A program made the position numbers and the translations under genes. The notes below the pieces were generated by a model. That model ran no database searches, was not told the origin of the DNA, and saw only the letters and a list, made by a program, of their open reading frames with translations. Below, piece after piece: positions 9,152 to 17,728 of a stretch of DNA of 64,000 bases. The stretch's first letter is position 1; every line of letters starts with the position of its first letter. Source of the stretch: CAWKGV01 sp963849305 (lineage in GTDB: Bacteria; Pseudomonadota; Alphaproteobacteria; Acetobacterales; Acetobacteraceae); NCBI GenBank assembly GCA_963849305.1, contig CAWKGV010000003.1, positions 620,001 through 684,000 on the forward strand, given 5' to 3'.

Positions 9152-9595
9152 ATGCGGAGCTCCACTCGGTCGATTCTTTTTATCGTCGGCGCATTCGCCT
9201 CGACTGTTCCGGCGAGAGCCCAGAACCTGGTGATCTATCCGGCGAGGGGACAGAGTGCCGCACAGCAGGACCAGGATCGATACCAATGTCATCGATGGGC
9301 TGTGCAGCAGAGCGGATATGATCCTACCCAGGCTGCGGGGTATGCGCCGGCGCCGGGTGGGCCCAATGCGCTGCGCGGGGGGGCCGGCGGCGCGGCAGTT
9401 GGTGCGGTAGGCGGGGCGATCGGCGGAAACGCCGGAAAGGGTGCTGCTATCGGGGCGGCGACCGGCGCTGTGGTGGGCGGGGTGCGGCGGCGCCACCAGG
9501 CGGCGCAGCAGCAGAGCCAAATGCAGCAATACACGGCGATGTATAATAGGTCCCTGACGGCCTGCATGGAGGGCCGGGGCTATACCGTGCGGTAG
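9152..9595 (+). CDS. Secreted glycine-zipper protein
   Basis: 147 residues: signal peptide (cleavage near ARAQN), a polar segment with Cys in YQCHRWAVQQSGYDP, a glycine-zipper membrane hairpin over about residues 70-110 (repeated GGAAVGAVGG-like steps), a Gln-rich segment and a C-terminal CMEGRGYTV. This layout is common in small outer-membrane or periplasmic proteins of Rhodospirillales and Rhizobiales. The start is preceded by GAGAGGGAGGAG. It follows the sulfatase by 27 bases and could be co-transcribed. Function unknown. Confidence 0.75.
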   Translation: MRSSTRSILFIVGAFASTVPARAQNLVIYPARGQSAAQQDQDRYQCHRWAVQQSGYDPTQAAGYAPAPGGPNALRGGAGGAAVGAVGGAIGGNAGKGAAIGAATGAVVGGVRRRHQAAQQQSQMQQYTAMYNRSLTACMEGRGYTVR

Positions 9596-9845
9596 CTTCG
9601 TGAGCGAGACGCGGGCAGGCGCTTGGCCGCGAAGCCCAGGAATGCTGCGGTGACCGCGACACTGGAACCAGCGGCATGAGAGCCGCGAAACGTGAAACGC
9701 GCAGCGCGGCATACGGGAAATGAGCGGGACAGCGGAAACGCGGGCTGTCACAGCCAACAGCGACATAGACCGTCCGGGCCGACCGAGAACGTGAGCGACC
9801 GCAGCACGGCGTTGGCGTGGGAGGTGGCGCGCTGGGTATTGGCCC

Positions 9846-10351
9846 ATGCAAGGGACGCTGCCTAACGCTCGGCGATCACGGGGTTGGTCTCCGATTCGTG
9901 GATTGGCCGCGCGGGCGTTTGTTGCGCACCCGGACCAGCGTAGTCTCGACCGATACGCCTGGCTGCGAGACCAGCACGCCTGGCCGGGGCTCGCCGCCAT
10001 TGGCCGCATCGTCCGCACCCGCGAACTCGGCACCCAGACCAGCACCGAGACCGCCTACTACGTGCTCAGCACGGCACTCTCCGCCAAGCGTTTCGGCGAA
10101 GTTGCCCGTGCGCATTGGGGCGCGGAGAACGGACTGCACTGGGTTCTCGACGTGACCATGAACGAGCATCAGGCACGCACCCACAAGGATCACGGCCACA
10201 GAACATCGCGCTACTGCGACGTCTGGCCCTCGACCTCGCCAAGCTCGAAGGCGCAAGGGGCTCCATGAAGGGCAAGCTCAAGCGCGCGGGATGGGACAAT
10301 GCCTTCCTCGCCCGCCTCCTCGCCCAGTTCGGCGCCGCCCAAATGCGATAG
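9846..10351 (+). pseudogene. ISAs1-family transposase remnant
   Basis: Fragments match the C-terminal part of ISAs1-type DDE transposases: WPGLAAIGRIVRTRE, TETAYYVLSTALSAKRFGEVARAHWGAEN, LHWVLDVTMNE, then after a frameshift PQNIALLRRLALDLAKL and GSMKGKLKRAGWDNAFL. Around 10197 one C is missing in GGCCACAG where GGCCCACAG would keep the frame. A second shift lies near 9960. The N-terminal two thirds are absent and no terminal inverted repeat was found, so this is a dead fragment. It marks past insertion activity in the 9.6-10.8 kb interval, which also holds another broken gene. Confidence 0.75.
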
Positions 10352-10483
10352 CCCTGGCTGATGGGCTGACCCCGGAGGGCCAAGCTCTCGTTTAACAGCT
10401 CCGTAACCTGCCCCCCGGCCGCTATGCGCATCCCGGTTCAAGGTGAGAGCGCAGGTGCGACGTATCGACCTCCGATTGCCGAA

Positions 10484-10788
10484 ATGATTGACCACTCCGA
10501 CGGCGGCCCATACAATTCTGGCCTGGAGATCCGCGTTTCCCGGCTGGAGGAGGAAGTGCGCGACATCAGGGGCTCGCTCTGTCGGCTAGAGACAGCGGTC
10601 ACTCGGATCGAGGCAACGCTGACGGCCACGCTGCCGCACCTCGCGACCAGGCGCAGGTCGCGGAGCTGCACGCTGAACTCGCCGAAAAGCCGAGTAAGAC
10701 GTATCTCTGAGCAGTGCTCGGCGTGTTGGTGACAGCGATGCTGGGCGCGTTCGGCGCCGGCCTCGCGGCGGTCGCGATCTTGCACTAG
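10484..10788 (+). pseudogene. Small coiled-coil plus membrane-tail protein, broken
   Basis: The frame starting near 10484 encodes a heptad-rich segment (RVSRLEEEVRDIRGSLCRLE). The frame is then lost near 10650. A second frame continues with QVAELHAELAEKPSKTYL, then TGA where the family has Trp, and ends with a transmembrane tail (AVLGVLVTAMLGAFGAGLAAVAIL) and a stop at 10786-10788. The intact form is a roughly 100-residue XhlA-like protein, coiled coil plus one C-terminal helix, common in Acetobacteraceae genomes. A frameshift plus a nonsense change indicate a real pseudogene rather than one sequencing error. Confidence 0.6.
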
Positions 10789-10892
10789 CCTTCCACTATC
10801 GGACTGCCGGACCCGGCCGGCCATCCGGCGGCTTGGCATCGCGCCCGCCCCGGCTTATGGCACGGCTGTTCACTCGGCCAGGAGACCCGTGC

Positions 10893-11870
10893 ATGACGAT
10901 CGGCCGCTTCCCCACCACGCGCTTGCGCCGGTTGCGGTGCTCCGAGGGGCTACGCAGCCTGGTGCGGGAAACCACCGTTACGCCTTACGATCTGATCCAG
11001 CCAATCTTCGTCGAGGAAGAGATCGACACGCCCCTGCCTGTCGCCAGTATGCCCGGCATCGAGCGTATCCCCGAGCGTCGACTTGAGCGTGAGGTCGAGG
11101 CGCTGGCGCGCGACGGGGTGAAAGCGATCATGCCGTTCGGCGTATCGCACCGCAAGGACGCTACAGGGAGCGATGCCTGCCGCGCGGATGGGCTGGTCGC
11201 GCGCATGGTGCGGCTGGCGAAGCGCACGGTACCGGACATGGTGGTGATCCCGGACTTGTGCTTCTGCGAATATACCGACCACGGCCATTGCGGCGTGCTC
11301 GAAGCGGGGGGTGTCAACAACGACATCACCATCGAGAACCTTGGCCGCCAGGCGGTCGTGGCGGCGCAAGCCGGTGCCGATATTGTCGCGCCCTCGGGCA
11401 TGATGGATGGGCAGGTCGCCGCCATCCGTCACGCGCTGGACGCGGCCGGTTTCGCGAACGCGCCAGTGATGGCCTACTCGTCCAAGTTCGCTTCCGCCTT
11501 CTATGGCCCGTTTCGCGCCGCCGCCGGCTGCGAGCTGAAGGGCGACCGCAAGACATACCAGATGGACCCGCTGAACGGGCGCGAGGCGGTGCGCGAGTCG
11601 CTGCTCGATGAGGCCGAGGGCGCCGATATCCTGATGGTCAAACCCGGCCTGCCGTATCTAGATGTGCTGGCGCGGCTGCGCGAGCGGACGCTGTTGCCGA
11701 TCGCGGCCTATCAGGTCAGCGGCGAGTACGCGATGATCAAGTTCGCCGCCGCGGCCGGCGCTATCGACGAGGGGCGGGTGGTGCGCGAGACCCTTGGGGC
11801 GATCAAGCGGGCAGGCGCCGACTTGATCCTGACCTATTTCGCGCGCGAGGTGATCCGCGAAGGGTTTTGA
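10893..11870 (+). CDS. hemB: Delta-aminolevulinic acid dehydratase (porphobilinogen synthase)
   Basis: 325 residues; condenses two 5-aminolevulinate molecules to porphobilinogen in tetrapyrrole (haem, cobalamin) synthesis in the cytoplasm. Schiff-base lysines are Lys198 (YSSKFASAFYGPFR) and Lys250 (MVKPGLPYLD). The metal loop DLCFCEYTDHGHCGVL carries Cys123, Cys125 and Cys133, the zinc-binding triad of E. coli-type enzymes. Many alphaproteobacterial HemB have an Asp/Ala-rich loop instead. The start at 10893 follows AGGAGA by 7 bases. The 3' end overlaps the convergent MFS gene tail to tail by 37 bases. Whether this is the only hemB in the genome is not visible. Confidence 0.93.
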   Translation: MTIGRFPTTRLRRLRCSEGLRSLVRETTVTPYDLIQPIFVEEEIDTPLPVASMPGIERIPERRLEREVEALARDGVKAIMPFGVSHRKDATGSDACRADGLVARMVRLAKRTVPDMVVIPDLCFCEYTDHGHCGVLEAGGVNNDITIENLGRQAVVAAQAGADIVAPSGMMDGQVAAIRHALDAAGFANAPVMAYSSKFASAFYGPFRAAAGCELKGDRKTYQMDPLNGREAVRESLLDEAEGADILMVKPGLPYLDVLARLRERTLLPIAAYQVSGEYAMIKFAAAAGAIDEGRVVRETLGAIKRAGADLILTYFAREVIREGF

Positions 11871-13525
11871 CCCGTCGGCTTGAGCAGCTGGGCTAACGCG
11901 GCGGGGGGCGAGGGCACGCGCAAGCGGGACCGATCGACGGCCAGGTAACGCGCGGCACAGGGCGGCCCTTCGCGCCGGAACCCGGCCGCCCGGGCCAGGA
12001 TCGCCCGATCCTCGGCCGACAGGCGGATCGCCTCGCGCAAATGGTCGGTCCAGCTCTCCATCGACCAGGCTTCGAGCCAACCGTCGGGATGGGCCACGTC
12101 CTCATAGAGTTGCCAGACGACCGCGCCAGCCCGCCGCCGCACGAGCCGCACCTCCGCCATCGCCGCGAGGAACGCCTCCCGCTGCTCGGGATCGACGACG
12201 TAGCGCATTGTCTCCAGCACCCGACCGCGCGCGCGCGGCAGCAGCGGCGCAAGTTCCGGCGCGGGCGCCTCGGGTTCCGCCTCCGCCACGCCGGTCTGGG
12301 CACCCGCCCGCGCCGGCGCTTGGTCCAGGCCGAAGCCGCGTACCAGCATGCCGAGCACGGCACCGAAGGCGGCGGCGGCGAGCAAGGTGTGCGAGAGGCC
12401 CAGACGGTCGCCGAGCACGCCCCAGCCGACCGAACCCAACGTCAGCGCGCCATTGTAGCCGAGCTGGTAGATGGCCAGGGCTCGTGCCCGCACCCAGGGC
12501 GGGCAGGCAAGCTGGGCCGCCGCCTGCGTCATCGCGAAGGCCGCCACCCAGCCGGTGCCGAACAGCGCCATGCCCAGGCCGGCGTGCGCCCAGTGGCGCG
12601 CCAGACCGAGCAACGCGATACCGGCGCAGGAGGCGAGCGTGGCCAGGAACACCATCGCCCCGCGATTCACGCGCTTGGCGATCCGTGGCATCAGCAGTCC
12701 GGAGGCCACGCCGCCCGCGCCCATCAGCCCGAGAATGAGCCCATACATGCCAGCCCCGAGCCCGAGCTGCTGGCGCACCACGAGCGGCAGCAGCGCCCAA
12801 GGCGCGGAGGCCGGCAGCGCATAAGCGAAGGACCGCACCATCGCCGCCCGAATCGCGGGCGTATTGCGCACGAACCGTCCGCCGGCCCGCATGGCGGATA
12901 ACAGGTGCTCGCGGGGGAGGGCGGCCAACTGGTCGCGCCGGCGGCGGCGCCAGATCACCAGAGCCCAGATCACCGCGCCGATCGAGACGGCGTAGAGCGA
13001 GAAGGCAAGGCCCGCCCCGCCGATCAGCACCAGTAGGCCCGCCAGCGCCGGCCCGACCGCGCGCGCGATGTTGAAGCCGATGCCGTTGAGCGCGATCGCC
13101 GGGACCAGATCGGCGCGCGGCACGAGATCGGGCACGATGGCGCTCCAGGCCGGCGCGGTCAGCGCCGAGCCGATCCCGATCGCGAAGGTGAGCGCGAGCA
13201 GGGCCCAGGCGGTCGTGAGGTGGGCGACGGTCAGGCCGGCGAGCAACGCCGCCGCCGCCATCGTCCAAACCTGCGTCCCGATGAGGAACCGGCGGCGGTC
13301 CACGATGTCGGCCAGCGCGCCGCCGGGGAAAGCCAACAGGAACGTGGGCAGGATGGTCGCCACCTGCACCAAGGCGACGATCAACGGGTTCGGCGCCAGT
13401 GAGGTCATGAGCCAGCCGGCGCCGGTGTTCTGCAACCAGGTGCCGAGCGAGGTGACCACGTAGGCGTTCCACAACCGTCGATAGACGGTGTGGCGCAACG
13501 GCGAAAGCGCCGGCGGCAGCCGCAT
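11834..13525 (-). CDS. MFS exporter with C-terminal monooxygenase-like domain
   Basis: 563 residues. The first about 410 residues carry twelve hydrophobic segments of the MFS_3 (EntS-like) class, with the loop motif GALADIVDRRR between helices 2 and 3. The last about 110 residues (VLETMRYVVDPEQREAFLAAM onward) resemble the antibiotic biosynthesis monooxygenase/dimeric alpha-beta barrel tail known in long MFS_3 proteins. The start at 13525 overlaps the stop of the YceI-like gene (TGATG), so the two are translationally coupled. It is probably an efflux pump; substrate unknown. Confidence 0.8.
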   Translation of the reverse strand: MRLPPALSPLRHTVYRRLWNAYVVTSLGTWLQNTGAGWLMTSLAPNPLIVALVQVATILPTFLLAFPGGALADIVDRRRFLIGTQVWTMAAAALLAGLTVAHLTTAWALLALTFAIGIGSALTAPAWSAIVPDLVPRADLVPAIALNGIGFNIARAVGPALAGLLVLIGGAGLAFSLYAVSIGAVIWALVIWRRRRRDQLAALPREHLLSAMRAGGRFVRNTPAIRAAMVRSFAYALPASAPWALLPLVVRQQLGLGAGMYGLILGLMGAGGVASGLLMPRIAKRVNRGAMVFLATLASCAGIALLGLARHWAHAGLGMALFGTGWVAAFAMTQAAAQLACPPWVRARALAIYQLGYNGALTLGSVGWGVLGDRLGLSHTLLAAAAFGAVLGMLVRGFGLDQAPARAGAQTGVAEAEPEAPAPELAPLLPRARGRVLETMRYVVDPEQREAFLAAMAEVRLVRRRAGAVVWQLYEDVAHPDGWLEAWSMESWTDHLREAIRLSAEDRAILARAAGFRREGPPCAARYLAVDRSRLRVPSPPAALAQLLKPTGQNPSRITSRAK

Positions 13526-14037
13526 CAGGAGAGGGCCGTCGAGACGCGAATATGGATCACCGGCCCGACCAGGAACGGGCGCGCGCCCATCCCCCATTCG
13601 GCGCGCCGCAGCCCGCCGGTGACGATGATCTGCTGACCTTCCCGGGATAGGCGGAGGCGCAGAGCGTGGCTCTCACCCCGCATGGTGAGCATCCCGTCCA
13701 CCATGCCGCTCGCGTCGCACCGCCCTTCGAAGCTCAGGATCGGATATTGCGCCACATCCATGAACTCGGGCCCGAGGATCGTCGCGCGGGGGGCCGCTTG
13801 CGCCATCATCAGGCTCGCCACGTCCACCCTGATCGCGGCCGCGCAGCGTTCGGGCGCCGCCGGATCGTAGGTCAGCGTGCCCGCGAAGCGGGCAAATCGG
13901 CCTTCCATCGAGAACAAACCGAATGCCGAGGCGCGGAGGGCGACCTCGCTGCTTTGCGGCAGGAGGGGCACCGTCAGCGTCCGGGAAACGGCGGGAGAAG
14001 CGGAGAGCACAAGGCAGGCCAGAACAAGAGCGCGCAT
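13525..14037 (-). CDS. YceI-family periplasmic lipid-binding protein
   Basis: 170 residues: signal peptide (LVLACLVLSASPAVSR), then a YceI-type lipocalin-like barrel with SSEVALRASAFGLFSMEGRFARFAGTLTYDP, FPILSFEG-type strand (YPILSFEGRC) and LTMRGESHALRL. YceI proteins bind polyprenoid or amphiphilic lipids in the periplasm. The coupled downstream gene is an MFS exporter, so a shared role in handling a hydrophobic compound is plausible (inference). The start was chosen at the signal peptide; longer frames upstream overlap the GST promoter region. Confidence 0.8.
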   Translation of the reverse strand: MRALVLACLVLSASPAVSRTLTVPLLPQSSEVALRASAFGLFSMEGRFARFAGTLTYDPAAPERCAAAIRVDVASLMMAQAAPRATILGPEFMDVAQYPILSFEGRCDASGMVDGMLTMRGESHALRLRLSREGQQIIVTGGLRRAEWGMGARPFLVGPVIHIRVSTALS

Positions 14038-14131
14038 CGGCGAGGTTCTAGCAGATCGCTTCCGGCAACGGTCGCCAAAGTTGCAATCGGGGCGCCTTGC
14101 GCCCGACACTCCGGGGCGAGAGTATCGAGCC

Positions 14132-14854
14132 ATGCCCGTCACCATGTACGATCTGGCCGGAGCCGATCCGGCGCTGCGGTTCAGCCCCTATTGCTGGCGT
14201 GTGCGCATGGCGCTCGCGCATAAGGATCTCACGGTCCAGACCGTGCCCTGGCGGTTCACCGACAAAGAGGCGCTGGCCTTCTCCGGTCAGGGCAGGGTGC
14301 CGGTGATCCGGGACGGAGGGACGGTGCTCAGCGATAGCTGGACGATCGCCTCTCATTTGGAACAGAGCTACGACGATCGCCCGAGCCTGTTCGGCTGTGA
14401 GCTGGGTCAGGCGCACGCGCAATTCCTCAACGCCTGGGCCGATGGCGTGATGATCGCCGGCATCGCTCGGCTGATCGTGCGCGACATCCTGGACATCCTC
14501 GACCCGGCTGATCGGTCCTATTTTCGGCGCAGCCGCGAAGAACGGTTCGGCAAGACGCTGGAGGAGGTGCAGGCCGGGCGCGAGAGCCGCGTGCTCGAGT
14601 TCCGCGCCGCGCTCGATCCGGTGCGGATCGTGCTGAAGTCGCAGGAGTGGCTTGGCGGCGAGGGGCCGAGCTATGCCGACTACATCGTGTTCGGCCCGCT
14701 GCAATGGGCACGCTGCTCCAGCCGCTTCGAGCTTCTGGCCGAGGGTGATCCCGTGATGGCGTGGCGCGATCGGGTTCTCGACCTGTTCGGCGGCCTGGCC
14801 CGTTCGGCCGCGACCGTCGGCGCCAGCCAGCGTCCGGCGAGGGCGCACCGATAG
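14132..14854 (+). CDS. Glutathione S-transferase family protein
   Basis: 240 residues. N-terminal thioredoxin-like domain with FSPYCWRVRMALAHKDL, the GRVPVIRDGG cis-proline turn and DSWTIASHLE, then an all-helical C-terminal domain. Ser in FSPYCWR occupies the usual catalytic Ser/Cys position. Such proteins conjugate glutathione or act as maleylacetoacetate-isomerase- or ligninase-related transferases; this one has no neighbour that fixes a substrate. A plain single-gene unit, divergent from YceI. Confidence 0.85.
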   Translation: MPVTMYDLAGADPALRFSPYCWRVRMALAHKDLTVQTVPWRFTDKEALAFSGQGRVPVIRDGGTVLSDSWTIASHLEQSYDDRPSLFGCELGQAHAQFLNAWADGVMIAGIARLIVRDILDILDPADRSYFRRSREERFGKTLEEVQAGRESRVLEFRAALDPVRIVLKSQEWLGGEGPSYADYIVFGPLQWARCSSRFELLAEGDPVMAWRDRVLDLFGGLARSAATVGASQRPARAHR

Positions 14855-14900
14855 GCTTGTCGCAAGCTGGGCCTGTAAGCGCGGGCGCCGTAAACTTTCC

Positions 14901-14920
14901 CTTCCCCTGCGGGAGGGGAG
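14901..14920. terminator. REP-like hairpin between convergent genes
   Basis: CTTCCCCTGCGGGAGGGGAG can fold with arms CTTCCCCT and AGGGGAG. It sits between the convergent GST (ends 14854) and YjbQ (ends 14932) genes. It shares the CCCTCCCGC/GGGAGGG core with the palindromes at 22903, 33840 and 54741, so it is probably both a dispersed repeat and a transcript end. Confidence 0.45.
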
Positions 14921-14931
14921 CTTTCCCGATG

Positions 14932-15348
14932 TCACTCCCCGATGAGGTGGAGGGCCAATTCGCGCAGGTGCGGAGACCGGCGGTGTTCGACCAGGTAGAT
15001 GGCCTGCCAGGTGCCGAGCGCCAGGCGCCCGTCCTGAACGGGGATCGAGAGCTGGGTCGGGGTCAGCGCAGCGCGAATATGCGCCGGCATGTCGTCCGGG
15101 CCTTCGTTGTCATGCCGGTAGCCATCGCCTTCCGGCGCGAGCCGACGCAGGAACGCCTGCAAGTCCGCCCGCACGTCGGGATCGGCGTTCTCCTGCACGA
15201 GAAGCGAGGCCGAAGTGTGCCGGCACCAGATGGTCAGCAGCCCGTGGGCGATACGCTGGGACGCAATCCAGCCCGCCAGTGTGCCAGTGACATCCACGAA
15301 GCCTTGGCCGCGTGTCTCGACCGTGATCCGGTCTAGCGCCTGTCTCAT
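14932..15348 (-). CDS. YjbQ/UPF0047 family protein
   Basis: 138 residues of the UPF0047 family, with RGQGFVDVTGTLAGWI, GLLTIWCRHTSASLLVQENADPDVRADLQ and LGTWQAIYLVEHR. The histidine of CRHTSAS and the ENADPDV loop are family hallmarks. E. coli YjbQ shows weak thiamine-phosphate synthase activity; the physiological role is unclear. The start at 15348 is the first ATG that keeps the family's usual length. Divergent from the PaaE-like reductase. Confidence 0.88.
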   Translation of the reverse strand: MRQALDRITVETRGQGFVDVTGTLAGWIASQRIAHGLLTIWCRHTSASLLVQENADPDVRADLQAFLRRLAPEGDGYRHDNEGPDDMPAHIRAALTPTQLSIPVQDGRLALGTWQAIYLVEHRRSPHLRELALHLIGE

Positions 15349-15402
15349 GCGGCTAGACCTATGACCCGGACCGAGGTCCCACAACCCCGACCCGAGCACG
15401 GC

Positions 15403-16473
15403 ATGGCCCGCCCGAGGTTTCACAAGCTGCGCGTCGCCGATATCCGCCGCGAGACCGCGGACTGCTTCTCGGTGGCTTTTGAGGTTCCGCCAGCGCTCGC
15501 CGAAGCCTATCGCTTCGCGCCCGGGCAGTACCTCACGCTGCGCGTCGCGTTCGACGGCGAGGAGATGCGCCGCTCGTACTCGATCTGCTCCGGGCTCGAT
15601 GACGGAGAGCTGCGCGTCGCCATCAAGTCGCTTGCGGGCGGCGCGTTTTCCGGCTGGGCACGGGAGAACCTGCTGGTGGGCGGGTCGCTCGATGTGATGA
15701 CGCCGGACGGGCGGTTCGGCGTGCCGATCGAGCCGGGATCATCGCGCACGCTCGTGGCCTTCGCGGCGGGCTCGGGGATCACGCCGATCATGGCCATCCT
15801 GCGCACGGTGACGGTCCGCGAGCGCGGGCGCTTCGTCTTGTTCTACGGCAACCGGACGACCGCCGGGATCATCCTCCGCGAGCAGCTCGAAGACATCAAG
15901 GACCGGTATCTCTCCCGGCTGTCCGTGTTCCATGTGCTCTCACGGGAGCGCCAGGATGTCGAGGTGCTGAACGGGCGACTTGACGCCGAGAAGGTGCGGC
16001 TGCTGATGCGCCGGCTGGTGCCGGTTGAGGCGGTGGATCATGCCTTCATCTGCGGCCCGCAGCCGATGATCGAAGGGCTGGAAAAGATCTTGCTCGATCT
16101 CGGGCTCGCGCGCGCGCAGGTGCATGTGGAGCGTTTCACGCCCGGAGCGGGTGGGCGGCCCACGCCGGTGAAGATCGTGCCCGACGCGCCGGCCGCCGCC
16201 GTGGCAAGCGTCACCTTCGAGGGTGTGCGCTCCGAGTTCCCGGTCGCCGCCGGGGAGGCGATCATCGATGCGGGGCTGCGTGCCGGACTCAACCTGCCGT
16301 TCTCCTGCAAGGGCGGCATGTGCTGCACCTGTCGGGCGCGGCTGCTGGACGGCAAGGTGGAGATGGCGGTGAACTACTCGCTGGAGCCCTGGGAAACCAA
16401 GGCTGGGTATGTCCTCACCTGCCAGTCTCGTCCGGTCACTGAGCGAGTGGTCATCGATTACGACCATTTCTAG
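15403..16473 (+). CDS. PaaE-like flavodoxin/ferredoxin reductase with 2Fe-2S domain
   Basis: 356 residues with the three-part layout of phenylacetyl-CoA epoxidase reductase: FAD domain (RSYS at residues 57-60), NAD domain (AAGSGITP near 121-128, FICGPQPM near 216-222) and a C-terminal plant-type 2Fe-2S domain with Cys302, Cys307, Cys310 and Cys340. Similar to PaaE over its whole length, including NYSLEPWE. PaaABCD are not beside it, so it may serve another oxygenase or the P450 encoded elsewhere in the window. An in-frame ATG at 15361 would add 14 residues; the chosen start fits PaaE length. Confidence 0.85.
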   Translation: MARPRFHKLRVADIRRETADCFSVAFEVPPALAEAYRFAPGQYLTLRVAFDGEEMRRSYSICSGLDDGELRVAIKSLAGGAFSGWARENLLVGGSLDVMTPDGRFGVPIEPGSSRTLVAFAAGSGITPIMAILRTVTVRERGRFVLFYGNRTTAGIILREQLEDIKDRYLSRLSVFHVLSRERQDVEVLNGRLDAEKVRLLMRRLVPVEAVDHAFICGPQPMIEGLEKILLDLGLARAQVHVERFTPGAGGRPTPVKIVPDAPAAAVASVTFEGVRSEFPVAAGEAIIDAGLRAGLNLPFSCKGGMCCTCRARLLDGKVEMAVNYSLEPWETKAGYVLTCQSRPVTERVVIDYDHF

Positions 16474-16585
16474 GGCTAGTCCGACCAGCCCGAGCTAGCC
16501 AGAAGCTTCGGCGGCTTTTCTGGCATCCCCGGCAAAGGTAAGCTCGACAGCCGCTCCTTGAACGGGAGCACCAAGGGAGGACACG

Positions 16586-17180
16586 ATGAGCGTAATTAGA
16601 CCTACATTGCACCATGTCACCTTCAGGACGAGCCGCCTCGATGAGATGATCGCGTGGTACGGGGTCGTTATCGGAGCACGCGTTAACTTCCGCGACGAGA
16701 CCGCCGCTTGGACGACAAACGACGCGGCCAATCATCGTATCGCTTTCCTTGCCGCGCCGGGGTTGAGCGACGACCCAGACAAAAACAGCCACAACGTAAT
16801 GCATCACAGTGCTTTCGAGTACCGATAGCTTCTCCGACCTCATGTCGTCCTATAAGCGCTTGAAGGAAGAGGGTATTCATCCATCGTTCTGCCTCGATCA
16901 TGGAATCACGATCTCCCTCTACTACCGGGATCCTGAAGGTAACTACGTTGAATTGCAGAGCGACTGTTTTGGAGATTGGAAGCTTTCGAGCGAATGGATT
17001 CATACATCGCCGGATTTTGCCGCTAATCCAATTGGCGCTTTCTTCGACCCAGATAAGGTTTATGAAGCGCACCAGTCTGGCACTGACTTCCAGACCCTGC
17101 ATAAGGCCATGAGGTCTGGGGAATTCCTGCCAGATCGCACCCCGGACATCGGACTTCCCACTTTATCGACCGTTGACTAG
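16586..17180 (+). pseudogene. VOC-family dioxygenase/glyoxalase, one-base frameshift
   Basis: A start with GGGAGGACACG upstream encodes a VOC domain: PTLHHVTFRT (metal-ligand His region), VMHHSAFEY (second His), then the frame is lost at about 16826 where GAGTACCGATAGC has one C more than GAGTACGATAGC. The following frame continues with DSFSDLMSSYKRLKEEGI and RDPEGNYVELQ (Glu ligand) to 17180. The joined product of about 198 residues matches extradiol-dioxygenase-like VOC proteins. Removing one C restores it fully, so this is either a sequencing error or a fresh mutation. Base use here is less GC-rich than in the neighbours. Confidence 0.75.
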
Positions 17181-17185
17181 GGGCA

Positions 17186-17728
17186 ATGACAGCGACCGGC
17201 GTAAGCATGGCGGACCGGTTGCGCGAGTGGCACGACTTCTACATCCTGATCGGTACCGCCTCCGCCACGCTGATAGGATTGATGTTCGTCGCCGCCTCGG
17301 TGGCCATAAGCTACCTCGATGACGAGCATGAAGGGCCTATGCGGGCGTTTCTGACGCCGACAGTGCTGCACTTCACCGCCATTTTGGTGACTTGCCTGAT
17401 GGGCACCGCAGCCTCGCAGACGCCGACATCGTTTGGCACCCTTGTAGCGGTCGGCGGTGTCGTCGGGAAGGGATTCGCCGCAAGGGTCTGGCTGAACATG
17501 TATCGTCGTGGCATCACTAGGAGGCTCGATCTCGCCGATCGGTTTTGTTACGTTATTGTACCAATTCTCACCTATCTGATGATGACGGGGACGGGGATCG
17601 TGCTATGCGTGCGCCCGAACCTTGGCCTTTACCTCCTGGCAGCGGCTCTCGTGATTCTGCTTATTTTGGGCATTCGCAATGCCTGGGACATGACCCTGTG
17701 GATCGTGGTGCGGACGCCGAACCGATGA
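17186..17728 (+). CDS. Unknown membrane protein coupled to kynureninase
   Basis: 180 residues with about five transmembrane segments (LIGTASATLIGLMFVAASVAI; FTAILVTCLMGTAA; LVAVGGVVGKGFA; YVIVPILTYLMMTGTGIVL; YLLAAALVILLILGI). I recognise no named family. The first segment (DFYILIGTASATLIGLMFVAASV) is typical of small uncharacterised membrane proteins in proteobacteria. The stop overlaps the kynU start (ATGA), so the two are translated together; it starts 5 bases after the VOC gene stop. It might be a transporter or sensor for an aromatic compound, but that is inference from position only. Confidence 0.6.
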   Translation: MTATGVSMADRLREWHDFYILIGTASATLIGLMFVAASVAISYLDDEHEGPMRAFLTPTVLHFTAILVTCLMGTAASQTPTSFGTLVAVGGVVGKGFAARVWLNMYRRGITRRLDLADRFCYVIVPILTYLMMTGTGIVLCVRPNLGLYLLAAALVILLILGIRNAWDMTLWIVVRTPNR

